Shown here in pieces: positions 25,766 through 38,016 of a DNA stretch of 64,000 nucleotides. The stretch's first letter is position 1. Each line of letters begins with the position of its first letter. The notes under the pieces are model-generated. The model had not been told where the DNA came from and made no database searches. It saw nothing but the letters and a program-made list of their open reading frames with translations. The position numbers were made by a program, and so were the translations under genes. The DNA is from Nannobrachium achirus (Eukaryota; Chordata; Actinopteri; Myctophiformes; Myctophidae). The stretch spans positions 19,292,940 to 19,356,939 of the forward strand of contig OY997652.1 of assembly GCA_963921795.1 (NCBI GenBank). The letters are read 5' to 3'.

Positions 25766-28640
25766 GTCAGTGCTGCCGTTTAAAGCAGCAGCAGCAGTAG
25801 GGTACCACAAAGCACCCACCGAAGGGCGTTATGGTAGTTACCGGAGGATAGACTCGGTGCATGGATAGACCCATTTCGGCTCCGGTAGGAATGTAAAGCG
25901 ATACCTCCCGATTGGGCAAGCGGGGTCCAAAACAACTGGCTTGACGTCACGGCGAGCAGGTTGCAACCACAGAATGTGACGCCAAACCTTCCTTTAAAAA
26001 ATAGATGAATCCAAATCACTGCTTAGGCTATCTTTGTCCAACTGTATAGGCCCAAGCATGCACATTCTGACACTTTAATGCAACTTATATCAACTCCCAA
26101 CATAGGCCTACATGATAATTAACAATTTGCCATTAAACACAAACAGAAAATTAATGTGGAAGTAATAAAATGTAATAAAGATTCTTTCAAACTAGTTTTA
26201 CATTTTCATTGGAGACATTCCTTATCCTACAATTCAGTTTTTTCACCCAGCTACGGGGCATGATCAATTCATGACTTCTTTACAGTTTTGCAGCTTATTG
26301 ATTGAATACAGGAAACACACGTAGCAGGCTGTCATTACTGATTTACACGATGCTTATTTCATTCAGCACTTCATATGCGCTCAGGGCAACATTCATTGGC
26401 CACTGACCATGTGACTATAGGCCTATAGTGCATAGTCTGTATACATGGGCCCGAGTCTGCAGCCACAGACTGATGTGAATGCTGGTGACTGTGTTATAGC
26501 CTAAATGGAGTAGAGGAGTTATATCACCCGGAGGAAATATGGGCAACTGCTCGAAATTGAGCATCGGGGGAGCCATAAAACAACCCGAAACCAATCATCC
26601 ACTAGTCTTGGTGGTGCGGCAACGACATATTTAATCTTAGAGCTATTAACATATAATATAGGCTACTGACAACATGGCTTTGTCGCAGTTTTCTTAATTT
26701 TTTATGGCATTAAAATATAGTTTTCAGCATGGCTTGCCAGAGCTCATTTTGTTATATTGTAATCTTAACTGTGCGAATGTGGTAAGGAAGAAACACACAA
26801 TTCATCCTAAGTCATCAAGTAGATGTAGGCCTATATGAAATAGAAAACACATGCCTTTGCCGTGGCGAGGTTCATACTATGCGAGTGGAGCTATCCATGG
26901 TGCTGAAAGTTACTTCATTCATCATCACCTCCCCTTTAAAAAAATATCCTGCACAGGATCGCAATGCGCACTTGACTCTGATAGGCGAAAGCCACCCACC
27001 ACGTGGTGCTTCCAACGTTTGTAAGCGGAAGTTTCTGCGTTTTAATTATTATTATTTATTACTGTTCTAATAACGCCATGCCAAGCAGTTAAATGCTCGT
27101 AGCTCCGAGCACGAGAAGCGCGCTGGAAATCATGTGTTTAAGTGTCCTTATATTGCGAGACGGAGGCTTTTGGCCTATTTAGTATCGGCTAGAAGCTCCC
27201 AAAGCAGGGATAAAGCCTTCTATATAGAAGACAGCTCGCTGAAAATATCGCAGAAGATAGCCTACCCATTTTAGCCTCGCACGCAACGCAACTCTTTCGA
27301 GCTTGTAGATCGGCTCAATGCTGAAGAAAATACTTAGCCCATCATTGTACAATGTATTCACCAAATTACTACTCGGCTATGAACAGTATCCTAAAGTAGT
27401 CTATTTCTTATGTTCCAGAAGCCTACCTTAACCATAGGAAATATTATTTCTGAATGAGCAGTTCAGTACCAAAAAATTGAGTTGGAAAGCGGTTGCATGC
27501 ATGAATAGATTGGGGTTTGTGATGAAGTGGAAAGATATTTAAAAATTAAAATATAAGTAGACCTATATAAATTGACAAATTGCATATTATGTTTAGAACT
27601 GCGGCAAACTGGTTCACTTGTGGTTATAACAAACAAAAATGCATCCGTTTTTAGCCTTAGGCCTATTGATTCCGATATGTTGTCCTGTGGTAGTAGCCTA
27701 CAACTCAATCCACCAGCTCTCACATAAATTACGTTTCAGCAGCAACCCATCCAGTGAAATGACACAAGTTTGAAGCTCCAAACCAGTAGAATGCATAGCT
27801 ACACTACACATAAGCATATAGCCGACTTACATTTCCCATAATCCCATTATAGCCTAAGCAAGATTGATACAAAAGGCTGCCAGACAAAGGTAACCTCAAA
27901 GCTAATAAAGTTACACAATCATCACATTTATTTTATTTTTATTTTATTTATTTTTTACTTTTTCAACCTGACAGTAATCGTTTAGTTGGCTACCAGAAAG
28001 TTAAGCGTGAACTATAGTCTATTCTGGGGCCAACACTTGGCGAAGAGATTAGAGGGTAAAAAAGGTGTAACACTGACCAAATATAAGCCTTGGTAGTTGG
28101 TGCATGGACACCGCCGGTCAATTAGGGGTTTAAATTGTTAACTGTATACTTTTGATAATTGGCTATATGTAGTTTATACTTTATGGCTGGAATTTGTGGA
28201 CAATAGTGCTTTGAGTGTACATGTCACGTGTCCCAGGCCAGGAGATCTTATTGTAAGAGGAATGCATCATGTGCATAATTTCCAGATAGATGATAGACAT
28301 TTATATGGCCATACATTTGGATACATCACAGCTTATTGCTCCCTAGAGGTTAAAAATGAACGTGACGTATTTTGAGGTTCTGCTAGTATACTGTATAATG
28401 TAATATGCATTTTCAAAATCTATTTCAACTATTAAACCCAAATGGAACCATGCAGTGCCCTTCTTCTCCTAAATCCATTGTGCACATGCACTTGCTAAAC
28501 TATGCACATCCTATTTTACCAAGGCAGGAACAACAATATGGGGAACCAGACAAAAAACAGAACTGGTGGTCAAGGGAGATAAAAGCGTCTTAAATAGTAT
28601 GTGGTGCTACCAGGATTAGTGGGAAAAACACTGTTATAAA
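25766..28640. other. kcnn2 upstream region (left copy)
   Basis: This lies 5' of the kcnn2 start codon and should hold the 5' UTR and promoter. I can point to no clear TATA box or defined transcription start. A half copy of the hairpin arm (GAGCTTGTAGATCGGCT) lies at about 27298-27315, and again at about 35117-35134 in the right copy. Confidence 0.4.
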
Positions 28641-28648
28641 AGCACGAG

Positions 28649-28711
28649 GGGATCCGAGCACTCAGAATAAAGAGGAGCTCCTCTCCTCTTTTTTCTGAGT
28701 GCTCGGATCCC
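28649..28711. repeat. GGATCCGAGCACTCAGA palindrome (left copy)
   Basis: GGGATCCGAGCACTCAGAA pairs with TTCTGAGTGCTCGGATCCC around an AGGAGCTCCT centre. The right copy is at 37253-37315. It is unrelated in sequence to the common hairpin. Function unknown. Confidence 0.8.
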
Positions 28712-28786
28712 TTTTTTATCAATATGGGGAACTAATTTATAACACAGTGGTTTGCAAACTGGGGTCTGGGGACCCACAGAGGCCCT

Positions 28787-28986
28787 NNNNNNNNNNNNNN
28801 NNNNNNNNNNNNNNNNNNNNNNNNNNNNNNNNNNNNNNNNNNNNNNNNNNNNNNNNNNNNNNNNNNNNNNNNNNNNNNNNNNNNNNNNNNNNNNNNNNNN
28901 NNNNNNNNNNNNNNNNNNNNNNNNNNNNNNNNNNNNNNNNNNNNNNNNNNNNNNNNNNNNNNNNNNNNNNNNNNNNNNNNNNNNNN
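28787..28986. other. assembly gap, exactly 200 N
   Basis: This is a run of 200 N, a round number typical of a scaffolding gap of unknown true length. It sits precisely between the two copies of the 8-kb segment. Confidence 0.99.
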
Positions 28987-29930
28987 AACCCATCTTATGA
29001 CTATGACAGTTTTCTTTTACAGTATATGTAAGAGAGAGAGAAGGTTGAATATTGGTTGGTAAACTTTCAAATGTTCAGTGTTGAGCTTTATAGTTATTTT
29101 ATAGTGTTTAAAACTCTGATAAGTTTTGAATGAGTCAGGAACAATTTATACCCTACCTCAGTCACTTACAGCACCTTATGTCTTACCTCAGGTATATGTG
29201 TAAATATGTAGATAATTTGTTTGTTATTTATTGATCTCTCTTCCCCCTTGCACCCCCTTCTTCCCTTTCTCTTATGGAAATAACAAAAATGGATGGAGTT
29301 GGGGAAAAACGAATTTCACCCAGGGTTTTACACAACCTGTGATGTGACGAAGTTGATTCCAATTCTGAACAATGACAGAAGACAACTAGTTGTAGGTAAA
29401 GCCTGTGACATGGCAAGTATCAATGATGTCAACAGTTTAGAGGGGTTGGGGTCTAAAAGGGTCCCAGGTCAATAAGGTCATTGGTCTGACAACTCTTTAT
29501 TCCGGAGCACCCTTTTATTCTAACTCTAACCCTAATCTTATCATGCATTATCACTAAGCCTAACCTTTTAACCTCACACTACCCTAACATCTTTCTGAGT
29601 ATTGGGTTTTCTGAATGGGCTGCCCCTCTAAAAGGCAGGTGGAGGTTTGAAAGACCATTATTAACTTGTAGAAGCATTCTCCAAGTGGAATTCAGACCAA
29701 TTCAGAATAGAAGATCTGAAATATGTATTTTTAATTTATATATTGAAAAATTCCAAACCAGCAAATACTGAGAACTAAATCAGCTGACAGTAGTTATTTG
29801 TATCATACATCATACTGTAACTGCAAAGACTGAAACTATTTTGTATTGTTTTTTAATTCCAACATGTCTGCATACTGTGGTGATAGTTCCAGGCCTACAG
29901 TTTTTGAAGGCTTTATTAGCTCATGTTAAA

Positions 29931-29992
29931 TCTCTCTCTCTCTCTCTCTACTCTCTCCCCCCACACACACGCACGCACACACACGCACACGC

Positions 29993-30055
<63 letters not shown>
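29931..30055. repeat. (CT)n, (AC)n tract (right copy)
   Basis: Same locus as 22031-22190 with few ACGC units; an allele-like length difference. Confidence 0.95.
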
Positions 30056-30059
<4 letters not shown>

Positions 30060-30093
30060 GTTGGTCCATAGAGGGCATATAGCATCCCTGGGG

Positions 30094-30164
30094 CTATAGA
30101 CGATTTACAAGATCACAACATGTAGCGTTGGGACACTTTGTGAGCTTGTAGATCGGCTATTTTG
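30094..30164. repeat. palindromic hairpin (right copy)
   Basis: Same sequence as 22232-22301, within the duplicated segment. Confidence 0.7.
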
Positions 30165-32054
30165 ACAAAGACATTTAACAAAGAGTGACAACAGGAGGCA
30201 GCCTAGAATCGAGCCCTGGGGAATCTACTCAACTAGGATTTTAAGGGTTTAAGGCAAGCTATTGATTGATATTGAAAAGATTGATTTACACAACACACTT
30301 CAACTAGCCCACAGGAACTGAATGCACGGCAAATATGTGCGGCAATCTCTTATTCAAGAACTAACAGGAAATGAAATGTTTTAAAGAATGGATGGACCGT
30401 TGAAATATGAATGGATGCATGCACTCTCACCTAACACATTATAATAATCAATAATTTATTATATCATATCTCTGTTGAACTTGTCACGGTAATTGCGTAG
30501 TAGCACTATCTGTGAATACAGTGCTGTTTATAATTTGCATAGAATTCAAATATAGGCTCTAGAGGATGACAGATGAAAAGATGGATGTGCACTCAGCCTA
30601 TGCTACACATTCTATCATATAAGCAGCTATGCAGGACCATTGGCTAAGGGAACGAAAATATATATATTTTTTATGGATCAAAATGACCCTTGTGCCTGTC
30701 TAGCATATCAAAACCAAATTAACCCACCCATATAGCGTCCTTATATGTTCTAATCTAGAGTGAACATTCTGCAAAAATAGTAGCTCTAGCTTGTAGATCA
30801 GTTATTTTTTTAGCGAAGAGAGAGGTTTGGTGTTTGGTGGAAAAAAGAAGTGGACCCCAGTCCACTACGTTACGGTAACTATAAGATTTAAGGTTTTGCT
30901 ATAAAGTTGTATATATGCCATCTGAATGGGTAACAGCTATTCAATGACTGATCATTTTAATGTATTTAATCCTTTGAGTCTAATGAGTCAAATATAACAG
31001 TAATGCTAAAGAATATCACTGCTCACAGTGAAAAAGATAACAATCTCAACATTATATAATCCGCACATTACAACAGAGGCCAAGTCTACCCCACAAACTT
31101 TCTTAATACTTTACAATCAACTGAATAAAAGGAATTTAACAGTCTTTGTCTGATAGCTTGCTCAGTTCATGTAATATTTACAACAACACTTGAATTACTA
31201 TTTCAAGTCATTACAAAGATCAAACACAACTTTATTCAAGGTGCAGAAGCTCGATCATTTGGGGGAACTGTATTTCCCTTCCCTTGAATTTAATTCAGAA
31301 TATGTCTATAAAACATATTTTGACAACATTCTGTTGCCCTTGTGAAAAGTGACACAATTAATTAAATGAATCTCTTACAGACACATAAATACTGAACTGC
31401 AGGAAGAAATCAGTTAAAGTAATGCAACAACGCTCCGACACAAGGTCATATTAACATTGAGTTTTGTACTGGAATAGTTCAAGGAAGCTGACAGCCTTCC
31501 TGTCAATCCTGTTAAACGCTGTAGAAAACTCTGAAAACACTCTTGTCAAATGAAAACTAAACTATTCAAAAATGAAAAGGGAAATATTTGTGTGGTTCAA
31601 ACGATAACTCAACCAACACAGCCTTAATGTGTCACTGTAAAACAATGGAGAAACATAGCCTATTGCATAGATTATGGGATGCCAATTGTGGTTGTTTGAA
31701 TGCATATTCATATAATTATAAGAGGTTGTCATTAAACCAAAGGAAGACTACAACACAAAGATATTTCTTCATTTTAAGTCAATGTGTAATGAATCTGCCT
31801 ATAGTATACAACTTGGCGATGTATACAAAGTATATATCATTTTAAAAGAATTAAGTAAATTATAGTAAGGTCAGTAAGACAATAGAACACAACAGGTCTA
31901 ACCAACAAGTATTCCTGAAAACAGACGTTTCCACTCAGTTAGGATAACATTACAAAGTATAGAGAGTAGATAAATGGTGAAAATGTATCATAACATACAT
32001 AGATTATCCATTAAGCGTAAGCATACATTTGTTTTCTGTTATAAAGTATGTATG

Positions 32055-32055
32055 C

Positions 32056-32100
<45 letters not shown>

Positions 32101-32101
32101 G
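32055..32101. repeat. (CAGA)n microsatellite (right copy)
   Basis: Shorter allele of 24176-24282. Confidence 0.97.
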
Positions 32102-32163
32102 TATTCAACTCTTTATCAGTATCATCAGCATTAACAAGGAAAATAAATAGAATGAGCCATTAC

Positions 32164-32259
32164 CTGTATCTCTCTTGCGTGGTATATGATGATCAGACCA
32201 AGTAGAATGATTGTTGAGAGGCTTATCAGGCATTTTAGAGCTAAAGAATACAGGGACTC
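32164..32259 (-). CDS. kcnn2: kcnn2 exon 2, second copy
   Basis: This is a second copy of the S2 exon, with the same 32 residues and the same splice borders as 24345-24440. The neighbouring (CAGA)n tract is shorter here (32055-32101) than in the left copy. Expect only one of the two to be real in the haploid genome. Confidence 0.9.
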
Positions 32260-32783
32260 CTGGGAAAAGAAGAAGCACACTATAGCCATATACACCAAGA
32301 CACACAGATAATAAAACAAATCCATATGCGTCAGGGGATTCAAATATTGTTTATGTAATGACTTATAATGTGGATATCTGTATTATATTTCTATTTCGAC
32401 GAATTCTGCAAATTGACACATTTCTGTAGGGGTACCTATTCCTATTTGGGCCTGTGGGGCCTTCACGTGTTAGGATGGTTTCACATGGGACACTTAACTC
32501 CGTCAGCCCGACTTCCATGACAGCATGCTTCCTTACCACGCATTCTCAACCGACAATAGGCTATGTTGCATGCTTCAGACTTTATTTCTAATCTATCTAG
32601 CGGTAGGCTACGTACAGTTATTATTACCTTACAGTAGGCCTACTGTAAATGGAACATTTCCACTCTTAACAACCACCACTTTTACGAGAAGTTGTGGCTA
32701 TTCGCTCATTGTCACATGCCATGCAAATTATTAATTCTGACCTAGATGGAACTGCACACAGCTCTCTAGATTGAGTTACGCAC

Positions 32784-33584
32784 CTTTCCATAGGCTCCCC
32801 AGGAGAGTTCGGTCTCTATAACCATAACAACGATCCCAAACATTCCAAAGATCAGCGCGTAGTCGCTGAGCCTCTTCCTTTTCTCAAACAAAGCCCTTCT
32901 ATGTCCGAGCTTTTCCCCAATGTTCTGGTTTTTCTTCTTTTCCTTCTTGCCGCTGCTATTGTGGCCGTGTCCACCCCCTCCGTCTCCCGATGCGTAAGGC
33001 ATCAGTGTGGTCGAATTATTCTCGGGCTTAGAGACCAGGGTGTCCGACGCATCGGCGGCTGAGGCGGGCTGTAGCGGCTGGGACTCAGAATCAAACTCGT
33101 GTATGTTTCTGCGGGACGAGCTCAAGTTGCTCAGCGGCCGCATCACGCCGCCGTTGTATCTGCAGCTGCTCATGGCTATTTCATTATAGGAGTTACTCTC
33201 CTTGTGGCTGCTGCCGCCCAGGCTGCCCCGCTGCTGCCGATTGTTGTGGCACTGCTGCTGAGGATGCTGATGCTGTTGCCTGGTTGAACTACCATGACTA
33301 GAAGGCGTGAACTCATAGACGCTGTACTGACAACCTTGCCGGGAAGACGTGACGGATGGCGTCCTCAAAGTTCCGACGGTGGTCGGCGACGTCCCGCGGA
33401 AGACGAGGCTTTTCCTGGCAGCATCGCAGGTGGAGTTATTGCAGGTGCAGCACTGGTCGTGTTGCTGCTTAGCGAAGCGTTCCTCCTGTGGTCCGCAGTA
33501 GTGCTGGGGTAGCTGGTACTTACAGTGCTGCTGGAACTGCTGCTCGTGGAAGAAATCGTTCTGCAACTGCAATGGGGTTTCCAT
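32784..33584 (-). CDS. kcnn2: kcnn2 exon 1, second copy
   Basis: This is a second copy of the exon at 24965-25765, offset by 7,819 bases and encoding the same 267 residues. I see one synonymous change (Tyr codon at about 33184). With the 200-N gap between copies, the likeliest explanation is that this is the other haplotype rather than a second exon. If the contig order is right, this copy belongs to the contig that continues to the right of 37,390. Confidence 0.9.
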
Positions 33585-36035
33585 GTCAGTGCTGCCGTTT
33601 AAAGCAGCAGCAGCAGTAGGGTACCACAAAGCACCCACCGAAGGGCGTTATGGTAGTTACCGGAGGATAGACTCGGTGCATGGATAGACCCATTTCGGCT
33701 CCGGTAGGAATGTAAAGCGATACCTCCCGATTGGGCAAGCGGGGTCCAAAACAACTGGCTTGACGTCACGACGAGCAGGTTGCAACCACAGAATGTGACG
33801 CCAAACCTTCCTTTAAAAAATAGATGAATCCAAATCACTGCTTAGGCTATCTTTGTCCAACTGTATAGGCCCAAGCATGCACATTCTGACACTTTAATGC
33901 AACTTATATCAACTCCCAACATAGGCCTACATGATAATTAACAATTTGCCATTAAACACAAACAGAAAATGAATGTGGAAGTAATAAAATGTAATAAAGA
34001 TTCTTTCAAACTAGTTTTACATTTTCATTGGAGACATTCCTTATCCTACAATTCAGTTTTTTCACCCAGCTACGGGGCATGATCAATTCATGACTTCTTT
34101 ACAGTTTTGCAGCTTATTGATTGAATACAGGAAACACACGTAGCAGGCTGTCATTACTGATTTACACGATGCTTATTTCATTCAGCACTTCATATGCGCT
34201 CAGGGCAACATTCATTGGCCACTGACCATGTGACTATAGGCCTATAGTGCATAGTCTGTATACATGGGCCCGAGTCTGCAGCCACAGACTGATGTGAATG
34301 CTGGTGACTGTGTTATAGCCTAAATGGAGTAGAGGAGTTATATCACCCGGAGGAAATATGGGCAACTGCTCGAAATTGAGCATCGGGGGAGCCATAAAAC
34401 AACCCGAAACCAATCATCCACTAGTCTTGGTGGTGCGGCAACGACATATTTAATCTTAGAGCTATTAACATATAATATAGGCTACTGACAACATGGCTTT
34501 GTCGCAGTTTTCTTAATTTTTTATGGCATTAAAATATAGTTTTCAGCATGGCTTGCCAGAGCTCATTTTGTTATATTGTAATCTTAACTGTGCGAATGTG
34601 GTAAGGAAGAAACACACAATTCATCCTAAGTCATCAAGTAGATGTAGGCCTATATGAAATAGAAAACACATGCCTTTGCCGTGGCGAGGTTCATACTATG
34701 CGAGTGGAGCTATCCATGGTGCTGAAAGTTACTTCATTCATCATCACCTCCCCTTTAAAAAAATATCCTGCACAGGATCGCAATGCGCACTTGACTCTGA
34801 TAGGCGAAAGCCACCCACCACGTGGTGCTTCCAACGTTTGTAAGCGGAAGTTTCTGCGTTTTAATTATTATTATTTATTACTGTTCTAATAACGCCATGC
34901 CAAGCAGTTAAATGCTCGTAGCTCCGAGCACGAGAAGCGCGCTGGAAATCATGTGTTTAAGTGTCCTTATATTGCGAGACGGAGGCTTTTGGCCTATTTA
35001 GTATCGGCTAGAAGCTCCCAAAGCAGGAATAAAGCCTTCTATATAGAAGACAGCTCGCTGAAAATATCGCAGAAGATAGCCTACCCATTTTAGCCTCGCA
35101 CGCAACGCAACTCTTTCGAGCTTGTAGATCGGCTCAATGCTGAAGAAAATACTTAGCCCATCATTGTACAATGTATTCACCAAATTACTACTCGGCTATG
35201 AACAGTATCCTAAAGTAGTCTATTTCTTATGTTCCAGAAGCCTACCTTAACCATAGGAAATATTATTTCTGAATGAGCAGTTCAGTACCAAAAAATTGAG
35301 TTGGAAAGCGGTTGCATGCATGAATAGATTGGGGTTTGTGATGAAGTGGAAAGATATTTAAAAATTAAAATATAAGTAGACCTATATAAATTGACAAATT
35401 GCATATTATGTTTAGAACTGCGGCAAACTGGTTCACTTGTGGTTATAACAAACAAAAATGCATCCGTTTTTAGCCTTATTGATTCCGATATGTTGTCCTG
35501 TGGTAGTAGCCTACAACTCAATCCACCAGCTCTCACATAAATTACGTTTCAGCAGCAACCCATCCAGTGAAATGACACAAGTTTGAAGCTCCAAACCAGT
35601 AGAATGCATAGCTACACTACACATAAGCATATAGCCGACTTACATTTCCCATAATCCCATTATAGCCTAAGCAAGATTGATACAAAAGGCTGCCAGGTAA
35701 CCTCAAAGCTAATAAAGTTACACAATCATCACATTTATTTTATTTTTATTTTATTTATTTTTTACTTTTTCAACCTGACAGTAATCGTTTAGTTGGCTAC
35801 CAGAAAGTTAAGCGTGAACTATAGTCTATTCTGGGGCCAACACTTGGCGAAGAGATTAGAGGGTAAAAAAGGTGTAACACTGACCAAATATAAGCCTTGG
35901 TAGTTGGTGCATGGACACCGCCGGTCAATTAGGGGTTTAAATTGTTAACTGTATACTTTTGATAATTGGCTATATGTAGTTTATACTTTATGGCTGGAAT
36001 TTGTGGACAATAGTGCTTTGAGTGTACATGTCACG

Positions 36036-36824
36036 CAGGCCTGTCAACTCTCCTGGATTTCCCAGGAGTCTCCTGGATTTTGAACCCCTCTCTTGGGAGT
36101 CTCCTGGATTGGCAAATCTCCTGGATTTCTCCTGGATTTTGTATCAAACTCCCAAAATTCACCAGAACACAGGAAATGACATCTACTATGTTAAAAGTTT
36201 TATGGGGGAGGACCCCCAGACCCCCCGCTTTAGGGGTGGGGGCAATGCATGCAAGAAAGATCATACAGATATTCACTTAAGTAATGACTTAAAGATGAGA
36301 AATCATTATTAAAGATGTCCTTTTGCTTCAGTCATCAAATCTGTACACCAACATTTGGCATTTTAAGGCTGAAATTGTACCCATGCTTGATGCTAGTAAA
36401 GCAAGCCTGATAAAAGTATCAAACATGCACAAAATTCACCAGAACACAGGAGATTAAATCTACTATGTTAAAAATGTTCTGGGGGAGGACCCGCTTTAGG
36501 GGTGGGGGCAATGCATGCAAGATCATATAGATATTCACTTAAATAATGACTTACAGATGAGACGTCATTATTAAAGATGTCTTACTTTGCATCTGTCATC
36601 AGATCTGTACACCTACATTTGGCATATTAGGCTGAAATTGTACACATGCTAGTAAAGTAAGCCTGATAAATGTATCAAACATGCACAAAATTCAACAGAA
36701 CACAGGAAAATATATCTATTAATAAGTTTTGGGGAGAGGACCCCCCAGATCCCGGTTGGGGAGTTCCGCGCACCCCCCAAAAATAAATCTCCTGGATTCT
36801 GACAGTCCAATGTTGACAACCCTG
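36036..36824. mobile_element. 789-bp element present only in the right haplotype copy
   Basis: Ends CAGGCCTGTCAAC and GTTGACAACCCTG are inverted. The flanks repeat GTCACG (36030-36035, 36825-36830), single in the left copy at 28223-28228. Inside, the CTCCTGGATTT motif recurs near the left end. A unit of about 250 bases (AAAATTCACCAGAACACAGG, then GGGGGAGGACC) occurs three times. No transposase; the superfamily is uncertain, hAT-like by the CAGG ends but with only a 6-bp duplication. Confidence 0.88.
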
Positions 36825-37252
36825 GTCACGTGTCCCAGGCCAGGAGATCTTATTGTAAGAGGAATGCATCATGTGCATAATTTCCAGATAGATGATAGAC
36901 ATTTATATGGCCATACATTTGGATACATCACAGCTTATTGCTCCCTCTAGAGGTTAAAAATGAACGTGACGTATTTTGAGGTTCTGCTAGTATACTGTAT
37001 AATGTAATATGCATTTTCAAAATCTATTTCAACTATTAAACCCAAATGGAACCATGCAGTGCCCTTCTTCTCCTACATCCATTGTGCACATGCACTTGCT
37101 AAACTATGCACATCCTATTTTACCAAGGCAGGAACAACAATATGGGGAACCAGACAAAAAACAGAACTGGTCGTCAAGGGAGATAAAAGCGTCTTAAATA
37201 GTATGTGGTGCTACCAGGATTAGTGGGAAAAACACTGTTATAAAAGCACGAG

Positions 37253-37315
37253 GGGATCCGAGCACTCAGAATAAAGAGGAGCTCCTCTCCTCTTTTTTCT
37301 GAGTGCTCGGATCCC
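37253..37315. repeat. GGATCCGAGCACTCAGA palindrome (right copy)
   Basis: Same palindrome as 28649-28711, within the duplicated segment. Confidence 0.8.
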
Positions 37316-37348
37316 TTTTTTATCAATATGGGGAACTAATTTATAACA

Positions 37349-38016
37349 CAGTGGTTTGCAAACTGGGGTCTGGGGACCCACAGAGGCCCTTAAGGAGGTC
37401 CCAGGGGGTCCACAGAAAAAAGAAAAAACTAAAACAGTTTAACCACCTTATTTTACACTTCTCATAACAACGTGTTGCAATATGACGTGAGCTATTTTCA
37501 AAACATTTTTAAAAATCTTGAATGGTAACTTTTAGAATGCCAATCTGTTCAAAATGATTTCTGTTCTATTTAATTTAATCATGAACCATGCATAGCTCTT
37601 TGACTGCAGCTGTCAATCCAACAGCTGACTCCTCCCATGGACTGGACTCCCATACACTCTCTGCCAGCAGAATCAGTTTTAGTGTTTCCATACGTTCTTG
37701 ACCAGTCAGCATAATCTTTCTTGTGGAGTCTATTATCTTTATTTCAGAATATTCAGAATCAGAATAGCATCTGCGGGTCTAATGTTGAAGACGAGGCCTC
37801 AGGAGACCTGTCAGTCTGTAATGCTGTTGCACTGCTCAAAATATTCTTCAATAAATTGAAGAATATTTTTTACACACTTCACTGGATTTTTATATTTTCC
37901 ACAATAACACGTTTTGAACAATTTTGAACATTTTGATTAACACAAATATTCTCTTATGACACAATATATTTTCTGATTTGTTTAGGTCCTTGACATGACA
38001 ATGTTGAGAACCCATG
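37349..38016. mobile_element. hAT-like MITE
   Basis: CAGTGGTTTGCAAACTGGGG at the left and GTTGAGAACCCATG at the right. The target duplication is unclear. The left copy of this element at 28745 is cut by the N run. Confidence 0.55.

Larger units (their letters stand above)
20653..28786. repeat. 8-kb duplicated segment, left copy
   Basis: This segment is collinear and nearly identical with 28987-37390. It ends at the first N, in the middle of a hAT-like MITE (at the bases AGGCCCT). It holds kcnn2 exons 1-2 and upstream sequence. It carries a 419-bp hAT insertion that the right copy lacks. Confidence 0.95.
28987..37390. repeat. 8-kb duplicated segment, right copy
   Basis: This segment starts at the first base after the N run, at the sequence found at 20653, and matches the left copy through 37390 (AGGCCCT), after which the sequence is unique. 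It lacks the 419-bp hAT element and carries a 789-bp element at 36036-36824. The other differences I saw are microsatellite lengths, small indels and scattered substitutions. Confidence 0.95.

Noticed and set aside
24947-25819. A longer kcnn2 N-terminus starting before Met at 25765
   Set aside because: The upstream extension has no ATG before the next in-frame stop; it would need a GTG start.
36022-36312. A 96-residue open frame in the right copy
   Set aside because: It lies in the 789-bp polymorphic element and is absent from the other haplotype copy; no domain recognised.
20653-37390. A true tandem duplication of kcnn2 5' exons as a novel gene structure
   Set aside because: The break points coincide exactly with a 200-N scaffold gap and the differences look allelic; see finding. 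Not excluded without reads.
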